DNA of 64,000 nucleotides, from NCBI RefSeq assembly GCF_018885265.1, contig NZ_CP076538.1, positions 4,376,001 to 4,440,000 on the forward strand. Direction: 5' to 3'. Shown here piece by piece: positions 37,782 through 46,324 of this stretch (positions within the stretch are counted from its first letter, which is position 1; every line of letters starts with the position of its first letter). The DNA comes from Amycolatopsis aidingensis (GTDB lineage Bacteria; Actinomycetota; Actinomycetes; Mycobacteriales; Pseudonocardiaceae). Position numbers and translations under genes: made by a program. The notes under the pieces are model-generated. The model was not told the DNA's origin. It ran no database searches and saw nothing but the letters and a program-made list of their open reading frames with translations.

Positions 37782-37787
37782 TACAAT
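37782..37787 (+). promoter_or_regulatory. -10 box of the HNH gene, probably leaderless
   Basis: TACAAT ends 7 bp before the ATG at 37795, so transcription would start at or next to the start codon. No ribosome site precedes the ATG. Copy 2 has TATCAT at the same spacing. Confidence 0.45.
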
Positions 37788-37794
37788 TATGGGT

Positions 37795-38985
37795 ATGGAC
37801 AGACACAGTTCTGATCCGCACACGGATCCCCCAGAAGACGCACTCACCACACTCGACGCCTTGGAGGCCAACGAACGCGCCATCGCCCGGCTGGAAGCGC
37901 GGCGGGTGCTGCTGGTGGCCGACCTCGCCCACGACGGGGACGAACGGGTCTCGCTGGTGACCGAGATCGCCGGACGCCTCTACTGGACCCGGCACCGGGT
38001 GGAAGAAGCCCTGGCACTGGGACAGCACCTCACCCGGCTACCGAACACCCTCGCCGCGTTCCGCGAGGGCCGGATTGACCAGGAGAAGGTGAAAGCGGTG
38101 GTGGAACCCACCGCGGTCCTCACCGACCACCAGGCCCGCGAGGTCGACCAGCGGATGGGCGACAAACTGGAACGCAAAGACCGCACCAGCCTGCGGCGGT
38201 CGGTGCGCTACCAGGTACTCGCGGTCGACCCCGACGGAGCGGCGCGGCGCACCCGGGCCCGGCGGGCACAACGATCCCTGGAACTCATCCATCAAGACGA
38301 TGGGGTGTCCAGCCTCATGGCCGACCTCCCGACAGAGGTCGCCACGGCGATCTACGCACGCTGCGACCGGGCCGCCCGACGGATGCGGAAAGAAGGCGAC
38401 AGCCGCACGTTGGAACAACTACGGGCGGACGTGTTCGCCGACCTCGCCCTGCGGGAGCAGGGTGAGATCCGGGCGCCGCGCACGGAGGTGTATCTGTACT
38501 TCGCCGCCAGCTCCCTGCTGGGGCTGGACGAGCAGCCGGGATATGTGGCCGGGCACGGGCACATCCCGGCGGCGTTGGCGCGGGAGCTGGCCACCCACCC
38601 CGACAGTGTGTGGCGACGGTTGCTGACCGACCCGGCCACCGGGCATCCCACCGACCTCGGACGCACGCGGTACCGGCCCCCGGCGGCACTGGATGAGTTC
38701 GTGCGGGTACGAGACCGGGAATGCCAGGGCATCGGGTGCCACCGGCCCTCGCAGCAGTGCCAGAACGACCACACCACCGACTGGGCCCAGGGCGGGGGCA
38801 CCAACGAAGAAGAGCTGGTGGGCTACTGCGAACGCGACCACCACCTGAAGGACCTGCCGGGATGGAAATACGAGGTGATCGACGGGATACCCACCATCAC
38901 CACACCCCACGGAGACATCCACCAAAGCCCCCGCGAACCCCTGCACGAACCCCTCACCCCAGACAACGACAAACCACCCTTCTGA
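37795..38985 (+). CDS. DUF222/13E12 HNH endonuclease, copy 1
   Basis: A 396-aa protein. Residues about 1-290 form the DUF222 domain (LEANERAIARLEARRVLLV, RLYWTRHRVEEALALGQ, SLMADLPTEVATAIY). The C-terminal HNH nuclease has CQGIGCHRPSQQCQNDHTTD, then GGGTNEEEL and YCERDHHLKDLPGW, with paired Cys for a zinc knuckle and catalytic His residues. ATG 37795 is preferred over 37789 or 37729 because of the -10 box spacing. It differs from copy 2 at 10 of 396 residues. Such genes are common, often multicopy, in actinobacteria; their role is unknown but they behave like mobile or gene-converting elements. Confidence 0.88.
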   Translation: MDRHSSDPHTDPPEDALTTLDALEANERAIARLEARRVLLVADLAHDGDERVSLVTEIAGRLYWTRHRVEEALALGQHLTRLPNTLAAFREGRIDQEKVKAVVEPTAVLTDHQAREVDQRMGDKLERKDRTSLRRSVRYQVLAVDPDGAARRTRARRAQRSLELIHQDDGVSSLMADLPTEVATAIYARCDRAARRMRKEGDSRTLEQLRADVFADLALREQGEIRAPRTEVYLYFAASSLLGLDEQPGYVAGHGHIPAALARELATHPDSVWRRLLTDPATGHPTDLGRTRYRPPAALDEFVRVRDRECQGIGCHRPSQQCQNDHTTDWAQGGGTNEEELVGYCERDHHLKDLPGWKYEVIDGIPTITTPHGDIHQSPREPLHEPLTPDNDKPPF

Positions 38986-39000
38986 AGTGATCAGTCGCCG

Positions 39001-40152
39001 TCAGAGGCGTTCGATGATCGTCACGTTCGCGGTGCCGCCGCCCTCGCACATGGTTTGCAGGCCGTAACGTCCCTGGCGGCGTTCCAGTTCGTGCAGCAGG
39101 GTGGCGAACAGCTTGGTGCCGGTGGCGCCGATGGGGTGGCCGAGCGCGATGCCACCGCCGTTGACGTTGACCCGTTCCGGATCGGCGCCGGTCTCCTCCA
39201 ACCAGGCCAGGACCACGCTGGCGAAGGCTTCGTTGACCTCGAACACGTCGATGTCCTCGACCTTCAGCCCGGTCTTGCGCAGGGCGTGGGCGGTCGCCGG
39301 GATCGGGCCGGTCAGCATCCACACCGGGTCGGCAGCCCGCACCGAGAGGTGGTGCACCCGCGCACGTGGGGTCAGGCCATGCTCGCTGACGAATCGCTCC
39401 GAGGCCAGCAGCGCGGCGCTGGCGCCGTCAGAAATCTGGCTGGCCACGGCCGCGGTCAGCCGAGAACCCTCGGCCAGCGGGGGCAGGCCGGCCATTCGCT
39501 CCAGTGTGGTGTCCCTGCGCGGTCCCTCGTCCTTCGCCAGGTCGCCGAAGGGCACCGTCTCCCGTTCGAACCTGCCCGCGTCAATGGCCGCGATCGCGCG
39601 GCGGTGGCTCTGGTAGGCGAACTCCTCCATCGCCTCCCGGGAGATGTCCCAGTGCTCGGCGATCAGCTCCGCAGCCCGGAACTGCGAGATCTCCGCCGCT
39701 CCATAGCGCTGCTGCCAACCCTTCGAGCCGGAGAACGGGTCCTCGAAACCATACTCCTTGCCGGCCAGCATCGCGGCGCTGATCGGGATCTGGCTCATGT
39801 TCTGCACCCCGCCGGCCAGCACCAGATCCATCGTGCCGGACAACACCGCCTGCGCGGCGAAATGCACTGCCTGCTGGCTGGAGCCACACTGCCGGTCCAC
39901 GGTCACCCCCGGCACCTGGTCCGGCAGGCCCGCGACCAGCCAGGCGGTGCGGGCGATGTTGCCGGACTGCGGACCCAGCGTGTCGGTACAGCCGAGGATC
40001 ACATCCTCCACCAGCGCGGGATCGACACCCGTGCGCCGGACCAGCTCCCCGATCACATGCGCCGCCAGGTCCGCGCTGTGCACCGCACTCAACCCGCCGC
40101 CACGCTTGCCGACCGGAGTCCGCAGCGCGTCCACGATGTACGCCTCAGCCAT
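39001..40152 (-). CDS. fadA6: Thiolase FadA6 of the HIP pathway
   Basis: A 383-aa thiolase. Cys89 in VDRQCGSSQQ is the nucleophile; NVNGGGIALGHPIGATGTK and TMCEGGGTANVTIIERL carry the His and second Cys. FadA6 (Rv3556c, 386 aa) is placed in cleavage of the MOODA-CoA-derived beta-ketoacyl-CoA after ring opening. It is the last gene of the leftward fadE30-ipdF-kstR2-fadA6 run, 9 bp after kstR2. Confidence 0.91.
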   Translation of the reverse strand: MAEAYIVDALRTPVGKRGGGLSAVHSADLAAHVIGELVRRTGVDPALVEDVILGCTDTLGPQSGNIARTAWLVAGLPDQVPGVTVDRQCGSSQQAVHFAAQAVLSGTMDLVLAGGVQNMSQIPISAAMLAGKEYGFEDPFSGSKGWQQRYGAAEISQFRAAELIAEHWDISREAMEEFAYQSHRRAIAAIDAGRFERETVPFGDLAKDEGPRRDTTLERMAGLPPLAEGSRLTAAVASQISDGASAALLASERFVSEHGLTPRARVHHLSVRAADPVWMLTGPIPATAHALRKTGLKVEDIDVFEVNEAFASVVLAWLEETGADPERVNVNGGGIALGHPIGATGTKLFATLLHELERRQGRYGLQTMCEGGGTANVTIIERL

Positions 40153-40161
40153 CTCGCCTCC

Positions 40162-40791
40162 CTATCCCTTCCGTACCGGCCTGCGCCGGGTGGCGATGCC
40201 GTCGAGCAGGATCCCGAGGTACTGCTCCGCGACGTCGTGGGCGGCCAGCGGGCCGTCCGGGTTGTACCAGCGCACGGCCACCCACACGGTGTCCCGGATG
40301 AACCGGTACACCAGCTCGATGTCCAGATCCGTCCGGAAAGCACCGGTCCGCACCCCCTCGGCGAGGATCCCGTTCCACAGGTCGCGGAACTCCCGGTTCC
40401 GCTCGTCCAGATAGGCGAATCGCTCCAGCTGCACCAGGTGCTTGGCCTCGTTCTGGTAGATCGCCACCTCGGCCGGATGGGCATGGATGGACTCGAACGA
40501 GGCGACCACCACGGCCTCCAGGGTCTTCCGCGGCCCCAGATCGGCGGCGACGATCTCGGCGTAAGTGCCGAACAGCTCGTCCAGGAAACCGCGCAGAATC
40601 TCGTCGGCCATCGACTCCTTCGAGTCGAAGTGGTGGTAGAGGCTGCCGGAAAGAATGCCGGCCGCCTCGGCGATATCGCGGACCGTGGTCGAGACGAAAC
40701 CACGCTCGGCGAACAGCCGCGCGGCCAGCGCGAGCAGTTCGGCCCTGCGGCCCGTCCCGGACTGGCGGGGTGTGGATGTCTTCGTGCTCAT
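40162..40791 (-). CDS. kstR2: TetR-family repressor KstR2
   Basis: A 209-aa TetR regulator. The HTH lies at about residues 18-62 (LLALAARLFAERGFVSTTVRDIAEAAGILSGSLYHHFDSKE); the C-terminal domain would bind HIP-CoA, as known for mycobacterial KstR2 (Rv3557c, 200 aa). ATG 40791 has GAGGGG 7 nt upstream; the ATG at 40806 has none. The gene sits inside its own regulon, between ipdF and fadA6, and its presumed operators are at 33444 and 42775. Confidence 0.9.
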   Translation of the reverse strand: MSTKTSTPRQSGTGRRAELLALAARLFAERGFVSTTVRDIAEAAGILSGSLYHHFDSKESMADEILRGFLDELFGTYAEIVAADLGPRKTLEAVVVASFESIHAHPAEVAIYQNEAKHLVQLERFAYLDERNREFRDLWNGILAEGVRTGAFRTDLDIELVYRFIRDTVWVAVRWYNPDGPLAAHDVAEQYLGILLDGIATRRRPVRKG

Positions 40792-40798
40792 CTGCCCC

Positions 40799-41575
40799 TC
40801 ACGCATGCTGGCTACTCACCGATACCACCTCACCGGTCAGGTACGAGGCGTACTCACTGGCGAGGAATACCATCACATTCGCGACTTCCCATGGCTGCGC
40901 CGCCCTCCCGGACACCTCCCGTCCGGTCAGCTCGGCGAGCAGCTCCTCGCTGGTCACCTTGGCCAGGAAAGGGTGCATCGCCAGGCTCGGTGACACCGCG
41001 TTCACCCGGATCCCGTGCTGGGCCGCCTCCACCGCCGCGCTGCGGGTCAGCGCCATCACCCCCGCCTTCGCGGCGGCGTAGTGCGCCTGCTCGGCCTGCG
41101 CGCGCCAGCCGATCACCGAGGCGTTGTTCACCACCGCTCCCCCGCCGCCCTGCTCGATCATCCGGCGCAGCACGGCCCTGGTCATCCGGAACGTCCCGGT
41201 CAGGGTGACGTCCAGTACCCGCGACCACTCCTCGTCCGTCATGTCCACAATGGCCTTACTACCGCCGAGACCGGCATTGTTGATCAGCACGTCGATCCGG
41301 CCGAACCGCCGCACCGCGCCCTCGACCAACGCCTGCACCTCGTCCTCCGCGGTGACATCGCAGGCGATCGGGTGCACCTCGCCGAGCGGGCCCAGCTCGG
41401 CGGCCTGCTCACCCAGCCTGCGCTCGTGCCAGTCGCTCAACACCACGCTGGCGCCTTCCTCGAGGCTGCGCCGCGCCACGGCCGAGCCGATACCGGTTCC
41501 CGCGGCCGCGGTCACCACGACCACCTTGTCCCGGAGCAGGTCACGGCCCTCGGGATAACCGGGCAACGGAATCAC
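40799..41575 (-). CDS. ipdF: SDR oxidoreductase IpdF
   Basis: A 258-aa short-chain reductase, in M. tuberculosis (Rv3559c) reported to act on the 5-oxo/5-hydroxy group of HIP-CoA. VVVVTAAAGTGIGSAVARRSLEEGA is the cofactor loop, VLINNAGLGGSK follows, then catalytic VNNASVIGWRAQAEQAHYAAAK (Ser and YAAAK). The GTG start at 41575 overlaps the fadE30 stop (GTGA). The divergent mycobacterial PPE gene found next to it in M. tuberculosis is absent here. Confidence 0.88.
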   Translation of the reverse strand: MIPLPGYPEGRDLLRDKVVVVTAAAGTGIGSAVARRSLEEGASVVLSDWHERRLGEQAAELGPLGEVHPIACDVTAEDEVQALVEGAVRRFGRIDVLINNAGLGGSKAIVDMTDEEWSRVLDVTLTGTFRMTRAVLRRMIEQGGGGAVVNNASVIGWRAQAEQAHYAAAKAGVMALTRSAAVEAAQHGIRVNAVSPSLAMHPFLAKVTSEELLAELTGREVSGRAAQPWEVANVMVFLASEYASYLTGEVVSVSSQHA

Positions 41576-42723
41576 GGGCGTACCTCCCTCGGCAGGCCGA
41601 GCACCCGCTCGGCGATGATGTTGCGCTGGATCTCGTTGGTACCGCCGTAAATGGTGTCGGCGCGGCTGAAAAGGTACAGCCGCTGCCACTCGTCCAGTTC
41701 GCCGGAATCCGGGTCAGCCACCAGCGAGCGCGCGCCCCGGACCAGCATGGCCAGCTCGCCCAGCGAGCGATGCCAGTTCGCCCAGACCAGCTTGGACACC
41801 TCGGCCACCCCCGGTGCGGAGTCCCCGAGGGTGCGCTCGGCATGCGCCCGCATCACCTCGAGGCCGACCCACGCCCTGGCCAGTCGCTCGGCGATCACCG
41901 GGTCCTCCATCGAGCCGTTCGCGCGCGCCAGCTCGGTCAGCTGCCGCAGCTCGCGGCGGAAGCCGACCTGCTGGCCGAGAGTGGCCACCCCGCGCTCGAA
42001 GGCCAGCGTGCCCATCGCGACCCGCCAGCCATCGCCCGGCTCGCCGACCACCAGCCCGCGCTCGGTGCGGGCGCCGTCGAAGAAGACCTCGTTGAACTCC
42101 GAGGTGCCGGTCAGCTGCCGGATCGGCCGGACCCGCACGCCATCCTGGCGCATCGGCACCAGGAGATAGGACAGCCCACGATGCCGGGCCGAGCCAGGCT
42201 CCGTGCGGGCCAGCACGAAGCACCAGTCCGCGACCTGGGCCAGCGAGGTCCACACCTTCTGCCCGTGCAACACCCACTCGTCCCCGTCCAGGGTGGCGGT
42301 AGTGGACACCGCGGCCAGGTCCGAACCGGCTCCCGGCTCGGAGTATCCCTGGCACCACAGCTCACGCACCGCGGCGATTCCGGGCAGGAACCGGCTCCGT
42401 TGCTCCGGCGTGCCGTAGGCGATCAGGGTCGGGCCGAGGAGTTCCTGGCCGAGATGGCTGACCTTCGCGGGCGCGCCGGAACGGGCGTACTCCTCGTGGA
42501 AGATGACCTGTTCGCGCAGCGTCGCCCCCTGGCCACCGTGCTCGACCGGCCAGCCGAGGCAGGTCCAGCCCGCAGCGGCCAGCTGCCGCTCCCAGGCGAT
42601 CCGCTCCGCGAAGGCCTCGTGCTCGCGGCCGGGCCCACCGAGGCCGCGCAGCCCGGCGAACTCACCGGTGAGGTTCTCGGCCAGCCAGGACCGGACCCGC
42701 TCGCGGAAGTCATCCTCGGACAC
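41572..42723 (-). CDS. fadE30: HIP-CoA acyl-CoA dehydrogenase FadE30
   Basis: A 383-aa flavoprotein dehydrogenase that introduces the double bond in the propionyl side chain of (5-hydroxy-)HIP-CoA. WCQGYSEPGAGSDLAAVSTTA, GQKVWTSLAQVADW, LAFERGVATLGQQ and IYGGTNEIQRNIIAERVLGLP are family landmarks. The position of the canonical catalytic Glu (YEGT) is Gly. The GTG at 42723 has GAGGAGG upstream; a longer frame from 42783 runs into the KstR2-type operator and is rejected. Size equals Rv3560c (385 aa). Confidence 0.9.
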   Translation of the reverse strand: MSEDDFRERVRSWLAENLTGEFAGLRGLGGPGREHEAFAERIAWERQLAAAGWTCLGWPVEHGGQGATLREQVIFHEEYARSGAPAKVSHLGQELLGPTLIAYGTPEQRSRFLPGIAAVRELWCQGYSEPGAGSDLAAVSTTATLDGDEWVLHGQKVWTSLAQVADWCFVLARTEPGSARHRGLSYLLVPMRQDGVRVRPIRQLTGTSEFNEVFFDGARTERGLVVGEPGDGWRVAMGTLAFERGVATLGQQVGFRRELRQLTELARANGSMEDPVIAERLARAWVGLEVMRAHAERTLGDSAPGVAEVSKLVWANWHRSLGELAMLVRGARSLVADPDSGELDEWQRLYLFSRADTIYGGTNEIQRNIIAERVLGLPREVRP

Positions 42724-42774
42724 CGGGACCTCCTCGGCTCTGTTCAAGTACCGCGTTCCCGCGTAGGCTACCCT

Positions 42775-42788
42775 ACCAAGCACTTGCT
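42775..42788. promoter_or_regulatory. KstR2 operator, fadE30/fadD3 (perfect match)
   Basis: ACCAAGCACTTGCT fits every fixed base of AnCAAGnnCTTGnT. It lies in the short divergent promoter between fadE30 (42723) and fadD3 (42800). Confidence 0.82.
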
Positions 42789-42799
42789 AGGGAGGCGTG

Positions 42800-44341
42800 A
42801 TGGTTGTCGAAGCGGACACCATTCCGGCGGCACTCGCCCGCGCCGCCGAGCTGTTTCCCGGCCGGGAGGCGCTGGTGGACGGCCAGGTCCGGCTGACCTA
42901 TCCCGAGCTGTACCAGCGGGTACGGCACTGCGCCGCACTGTTCGCCGCGCACGGCGTCCGGCCGGGCGACCGGGTGGCGATCTGCTCGCCGAACACCCAC
43001 CACTGGGTGATCGCCGCGCTGGGCGCACTGCACGCGGGCGGCACGCTGGTGCCGATCAACACCCGGTTCACCGGACCGGAGATGCTGGACATCGTCGAGC
43101 GCAGTGCGGCCACGGCGCTGGTGGTCGCAGGCCCGTTCCTCGGCACCGACCGACTGGCCGAGCTGCGCGCGGCCGGATTCGACCGCCCGATCATGATCCT
43201 GCGCGTCCCGGTCGAGGGTGCGGCACCGGCCGAGCGGGGAGTGCTCGACTGGGACGCGGTGGACGCGACCGATCCGGGCGGGGCCGACGCCCGTGCGGAG
43301 GCGGTGCGGCCCGAGGATGTGAGCGACATCCTGTTCACCTCGGGCACCACCGGACGCAGCAAGGGGGCGATGACCAGCCACCGCCGGTCGCTCGGCGTCG
43401 CCGAGGCCTGGGCCGCATGCGGCGGGCTGACCGCGGACGACCGCTACCTGGTGCTCAACCCCTTCTTCCACAGCTTCGGCTACAAGGCGGGCATCCTGGC
43501 CGCGCTGCTGCGTGGCGCGACCCTGCTGCCAGAGGTCACCTTCGATGCCGTGCGGACCCTGCGCACGATCGAGCGGGAACGGATCACCGTGCTGCCCGGT
43601 GCGCCGACCATCTACCAGACCCTGTTGGACTCCCCAGCCTGCGGCGAGTACGACCGCACCAGCCTGCGGCTGGCCGTCACCGGCGCGGCCACCGTCCCGG
43701 TGACCCTGGTCGAGCGGATGCGGACCGACCTCGGGTTCGACACCGTGCTCACCGCCTACGGCCTGACCGAGGCCGTGGTGGCGACGATGTGCCGCCCCGA
43801 GGACGACTCCGCGACCATCGCCCGTACCTGTGGGCGCGCGGCCGCGGGCTTCGAGGTGCGGATCGCCGAGGACACCGGCGAGGTGCTGCTACGCGGCCCG
43901 AACCGGATGCTCGGCTACCTCGACGACGCCGAGGCCACCGCCGGGGCGATCGACGGCGAGGGGTGGCTGCACACCGGGGACGTGGGCACCCTGGACGAGC
44001 ACGGCTACCTCACCATCACCGACCGGATCAAGGACGTCTACATCTGCGGCGGGTTCAACGTCTACCCCGCGGAGGTCGAGCAGGTGCTCACCCGGCTGCC
44101 CGGGGTGGCAGAGGCCGCGGTGGTCGGTGTGCCCGACACCAGGATGGGCGAGGTCGGCAAGGCATACCTTGTCGCAAGCCCCGGCTACACACTGTCCACC
44201 GCGGACATCGAACGGCATTGCAGGCAGAACCTCGCCAACTACAAGGTTCCCCGCCAGGTCGAGCTCCGGGAACGGTTGCCCCGCAATGCCGCTGGCAAGG
44301 TCCTCAAGCGGCTGCTTCGCGACGAACAGGAGAATCGATGA
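42800..44341 (+). CDS. fadD3: HIP-CoA synthetase FadD3
   Basis: A 513-aa AMP-forming ligase that activates HIP, the C/D-ring acid left after A/B-ring loss, to the CoA thioester that is also the KstR2 effector. P-loop LFTSGTTGRSKGAMTSH, the VLTAYGLTEAVVATMC region, TGDVGTLDEHGYLTITDRIKD and NAAGKVLKRLLRDE (catalytic Lys) are visible. ATG 42800 lies 4 nt after GGAGG; the GTG at 42797 is the alternative. It opens the rightward KstR2 operon and overlaps the next gene by 4 bp. Rv3561 is 507 aa. Confidence 0.92.
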   Translation: MVVEADTIPAALARAAELFPGREALVDGQVRLTYPELYQRVRHCAALFAAHGVRPGDRVAICSPNTHHWVIAALGALHAGGTLVPINTRFTGPEMLDIVERSAATALVVAGPFLGTDRLAELRAAGFDRPIMILRVPVEGAAPAERGVLDWDAVDATDPGGADARAEAVRPEDVSDILFTSGTTGRSKGAMTSHRRSLGVAEAWAACGGLTADDRYLVLNPFFHSFGYKAGILAALLRGATLLPEVTFDAVRTLRTIERERITVLPGAPTIYQTLLDSPACGEYDRTSLRLAVTGAATVPVTLVERMRTDLGFDTVLTAYGLTEAVVATMCRPEDDSATIARTCGRAAAGFEVRIAEDTGEVLLRGPNRMLGYLDDAEATAGAIDGEGWLHTGDVGTLDEHGYLTITDRIKDVYICGGFNVYPAEVEQVLTRLPGVAEAAVVGVPDTRMGEVGKAYLVASPGYTLSTADIERHCRQNLANYKVPRQVELRERLPRNAAGKVLKRLLRDEQENR

Positions 44342-45177
44342 CCGACGAGGTGGTGCGGTACGAACGACGCGGGGCGACCGCGCTGGTGACGATGAACCGT
44401 CCCGAGTACCGCAACGCGCAGAACTCGGCGATGACCTACGCCCTGGACGCCGCCTTCACCCGCGCGGTGGCTGACGACGAGGTGAAGGTGATCGTGCTGG
44501 CCGGCGCGGGCAAGCACTTCTCGGCGGGCCACGACATCGGCAGCCCCGGCCGGGACGCGGACACCTCCTTCGACCGCAAGGCCGTGCTGTGGTGGGACCA
44601 CGTCGGTGCCGAGGGCGGGGACGCCCGCTTCGCAAGGGAGTCCGAGGTCTATCTCGGCATGTGCCGCCGCTGGCGGGAGATTCCCAAACCCACCATCGCC
44701 AGCGTGCAGGGCGCCTGCATCGCGGGCGGGCTGATGCTGGCCTGGGCCTGCGACCTGATCCTGGCCTCCGAGGACGCCTTCTTCGCCGATCCGGTGGTCC
44801 GGATGGGCATCCCCGGGGTGGAGTACTTCGCGCATCCCTGGGTGCTGGGCCCGCGCGCCGCCAAGGAGGTGCTGTTCACCGGGGAACGGTTCACCGCGGC
44901 GCAGGCCAAGGAATGGGGCATGCTCACCAGGGTGGTGCCACGCGCCGAGCTGGAGACCGAGACCCTCGATCTGGCCACACGGATCGCCGGGATGCCGCGG
45001 TTCGGGCTGGCACTGGCGAAGAAGGCGGTCAACCAGGCCGAGGACCTGATGGGCCTGCGCAGCGGGATGGACTCGGTGTTCGGGCTGCATCATTTCGCGC
45101 ACGCGCACAATGCCGAGGTGGCCGGCGGCGACTCGCTCGGCGGGCAGGACGCGCGCTCGATGCGGGACGCGGGCTGA
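44338..45177 (+). CDS. Crotonase-family enoyl-CoA hydratase between fadD3 and fadE31
   Basis: A 279-aa crotonase. Oxyanion segments LAGAGKHFSAGHDIGSPG and ASVQGACIAGGLMLAWACDL, and FADPVVRMGIPGVEYFAHPW in place of the usual catalytic Glu region. An insert of about 25 residues (DTSFDRKAVLWWDHVGAEGG) follows the first segment. It overlaps fadD3 (ATGA), so it belongs to the HIP operon. As I recall the M. tuberculosis order, fadD3 is followed directly by fadE31, so this gene appears to be an addition or was lost there. It is probably a hydratase for a FadE30-33 product. Confidence 0.83.
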   Translation: MTDEVVRYERRGATALVTMNRPEYRNAQNSAMTYALDAAFTRAVADDEVKVIVLAGAGKHFSAGHDIGSPGRDADTSFDRKAVLWWDHVGAEGGDARFARESEVYLGMCRRWREIPKPTIASVQGACIAGGLMLAWACDLILASEDAFFADPVVRMGIPGVEYFAHPWVLGPRAAKEVLFTGERFTAAQAKEWGMLTRVVPRAELETETLDLATRIAGMPRFGLALAKKAVNQAEDLMGLRSGMDSVFGLHHFAHAHNAEVAGGDSLGGQDARSMRDAG

Positions 45178-45178
45178 G

Positions 45179-46324
45179 ATGGACCTCGAGCTGGACGAGC
45201 AGGCCACCCGGTTCCGCGAGGAGGTGCGCTCCTGGCTGGCCGAGAACGTGCCGCGCACGCCGCTGGCCTCCTTCGACACCGCCGAGGGCTTCGCGCAGCA
45301 CCGGGACTGGGAGGCGAGGCTGGCCGAGGCGCGGCTGTCGGTGGTGGCCTGGCCGAGGGAGTTCGGCGGGCGGGGCGCGAGCCTGCTGGAGTGGGTGCTG
45401 TTCGAGGAGGAGTACTACGCCGCGGGCGCGCCGGGGCGGGTGAGCCAGAACGGCATCTTCATGCTCGCACCAACCCTGTTCTCGCACGGGACCGAGGAGC
45501 AGCGGCTGCGGATCCTGCCCCCGATGGCGCGCGGCGAGCAGGTATGGGCGCAGGCCTGGTCGGAGCCGGAGGCAGGCAGCGATATCGCCGCGCTGCGCAG
45601 CACCGCCACCCGCACCGAGGGTGGCTGGCTGCTTTCCGGGCAGAAGACCTGGAGCTCGCGCGCCACCTTCGCGGACCGGGCGTTCGGGCTGTTCCGCAGT
45701 GACCCTGACAGCGAGCGGCACCGGGGACTGACCTACCTCATGTTCGACCTGCGGGCCGAGGGCGTCCGGGTGCGCCCGATCCCCCAGCTCGACGGCGAGC
45801 CCGGCTTCGCGGAGATCTTCCTGGACGAGGTGTTCGTACCGGACGAGGACGTGCTCGGCGAGCCGGGCGAGGGCTGGCGGGTCGCGATGACCACCGCGAA
45901 CAACGAACGCGGGCTGTCCCTGCGCAGCCCCGGCCGGTTCCTGGCGGCGGCGGACCGGCTGACCGGGCTGTGGCGGGAGGTCGGTGACCCTGCCGACACG
46001 GCGCTGGCCAGCCGCGTTGCCGACGCCTGGATCGGGGCGCGGGCCTACCAGCTCTACACCTTCGGCACGGTGACCCGGCTGCGCGAGGGCGGCAGCCTCG
46101 GGCCGGAGTCCAGCGTGAACAAACTGTTCTGGTCGCGGCTGGACCTCGAGTTGCACGAGACCGCGCTCGACCTGCTCGGGCCCGAAGGGGAGCTACGCGC
46201 CGAACGCCGCTGGGTGGACGGCTGGCTGTTCGCACTGGCCGGGCCGATCTACGGCGGCACCGACCAGATCCAGCGCAACACCGTGGCCGAGCGGCTGCTC
46301 GGCCTGCCGAGGGGTGAACGATGA
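45179..46324 (+). CDS. fadE31: Acyl-CoA dehydrogenase FadE31
   Basis: A 381-aa flavoprotein of the HIP operon. FREEVRSWLAENVPRTPL at the start, WAQAWSEPEAGSDIAALRSTA (flavin contact), GQKTWSSRATFADR, NNERGLSLRSPGRF and IYGGTDQIQRNTVAERLLGLP at the end. As in FadE30, Gly stands where the usual catalytic Glu would be. Actinobacterial steroid dehydrogenases often work as alpha2-beta2 pairs in which the partner supplies the Glu; fadE32 overlaps this gene by 4 bp and is the likely partner. Confidence 0.88.
   Translation: MDLELDEQATRFREEVRSWLAENVPRTPLASFDTAEGFAQHRDWEARLAEARLSVVAWPREFGGRGASLLEWVLFEEEYYAAGAPGRVSQNGIFMLAPTLFSHGTEEQRLRILPPMARGEQVWAQAWSEPEAGSDIAALRSTATRTEGGWLLSGQKTWSSRATFADRAFGLFRSDPDSERHRGLTYLMFDLRAEGVRVRPIPQLDGEPGFAEIFLDEVFVPDEDVLGEPGEGWRVAMTTANNERGLSLRSPGRFLAAADRLTGLWREVGDPADTALASRVADAWIGARAYQLYTFGTVTRLREGGSLGPESSVNKLFWSRLDLELHETALDLLGPEGELRAERRWVDGWLFALAGPIYGGTDQIQRNTVAERLLGLPRGER

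Larger units (their letters stand above)
37469..38983 (+). repeat. 13E12-type element, copy 1
   Basis: A 1515-bp segment nearly identical to 60634-62169. The shared sequence begins TCGTGTTTGCCG and ends at the TTCT before the stop codons; flanks differ on both sides. It comprises a 21-bp tandem repeat array, about 220 bp with an 8-bp inverted repeat (37618-37625 / 37657-37664), and the HNH gene. No terminal inverted repeats, transposase or clear target duplication are visible. The M. tuberculosis REP13E12 elements are the closest known type. This also accounts for the gene-free 345 bp at 37450-37794. Confidence 0.8.

Noticed and set aside
37227..37883. Small proteins read from the 21-bp repeat (texts such as RERQTHARGRQT), and the same at 60601-60825
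   Set aside because: They are translations of a tandem repeat in arbitrary frames, with no start signals and no conserved domain.
41770..45177. 1135-codon + strand frame across fadE30, fadD3 and the crotonase
   Set aside because: Only the final 279 codons encode the crotonase; the upstream part is antisense or out of frame.
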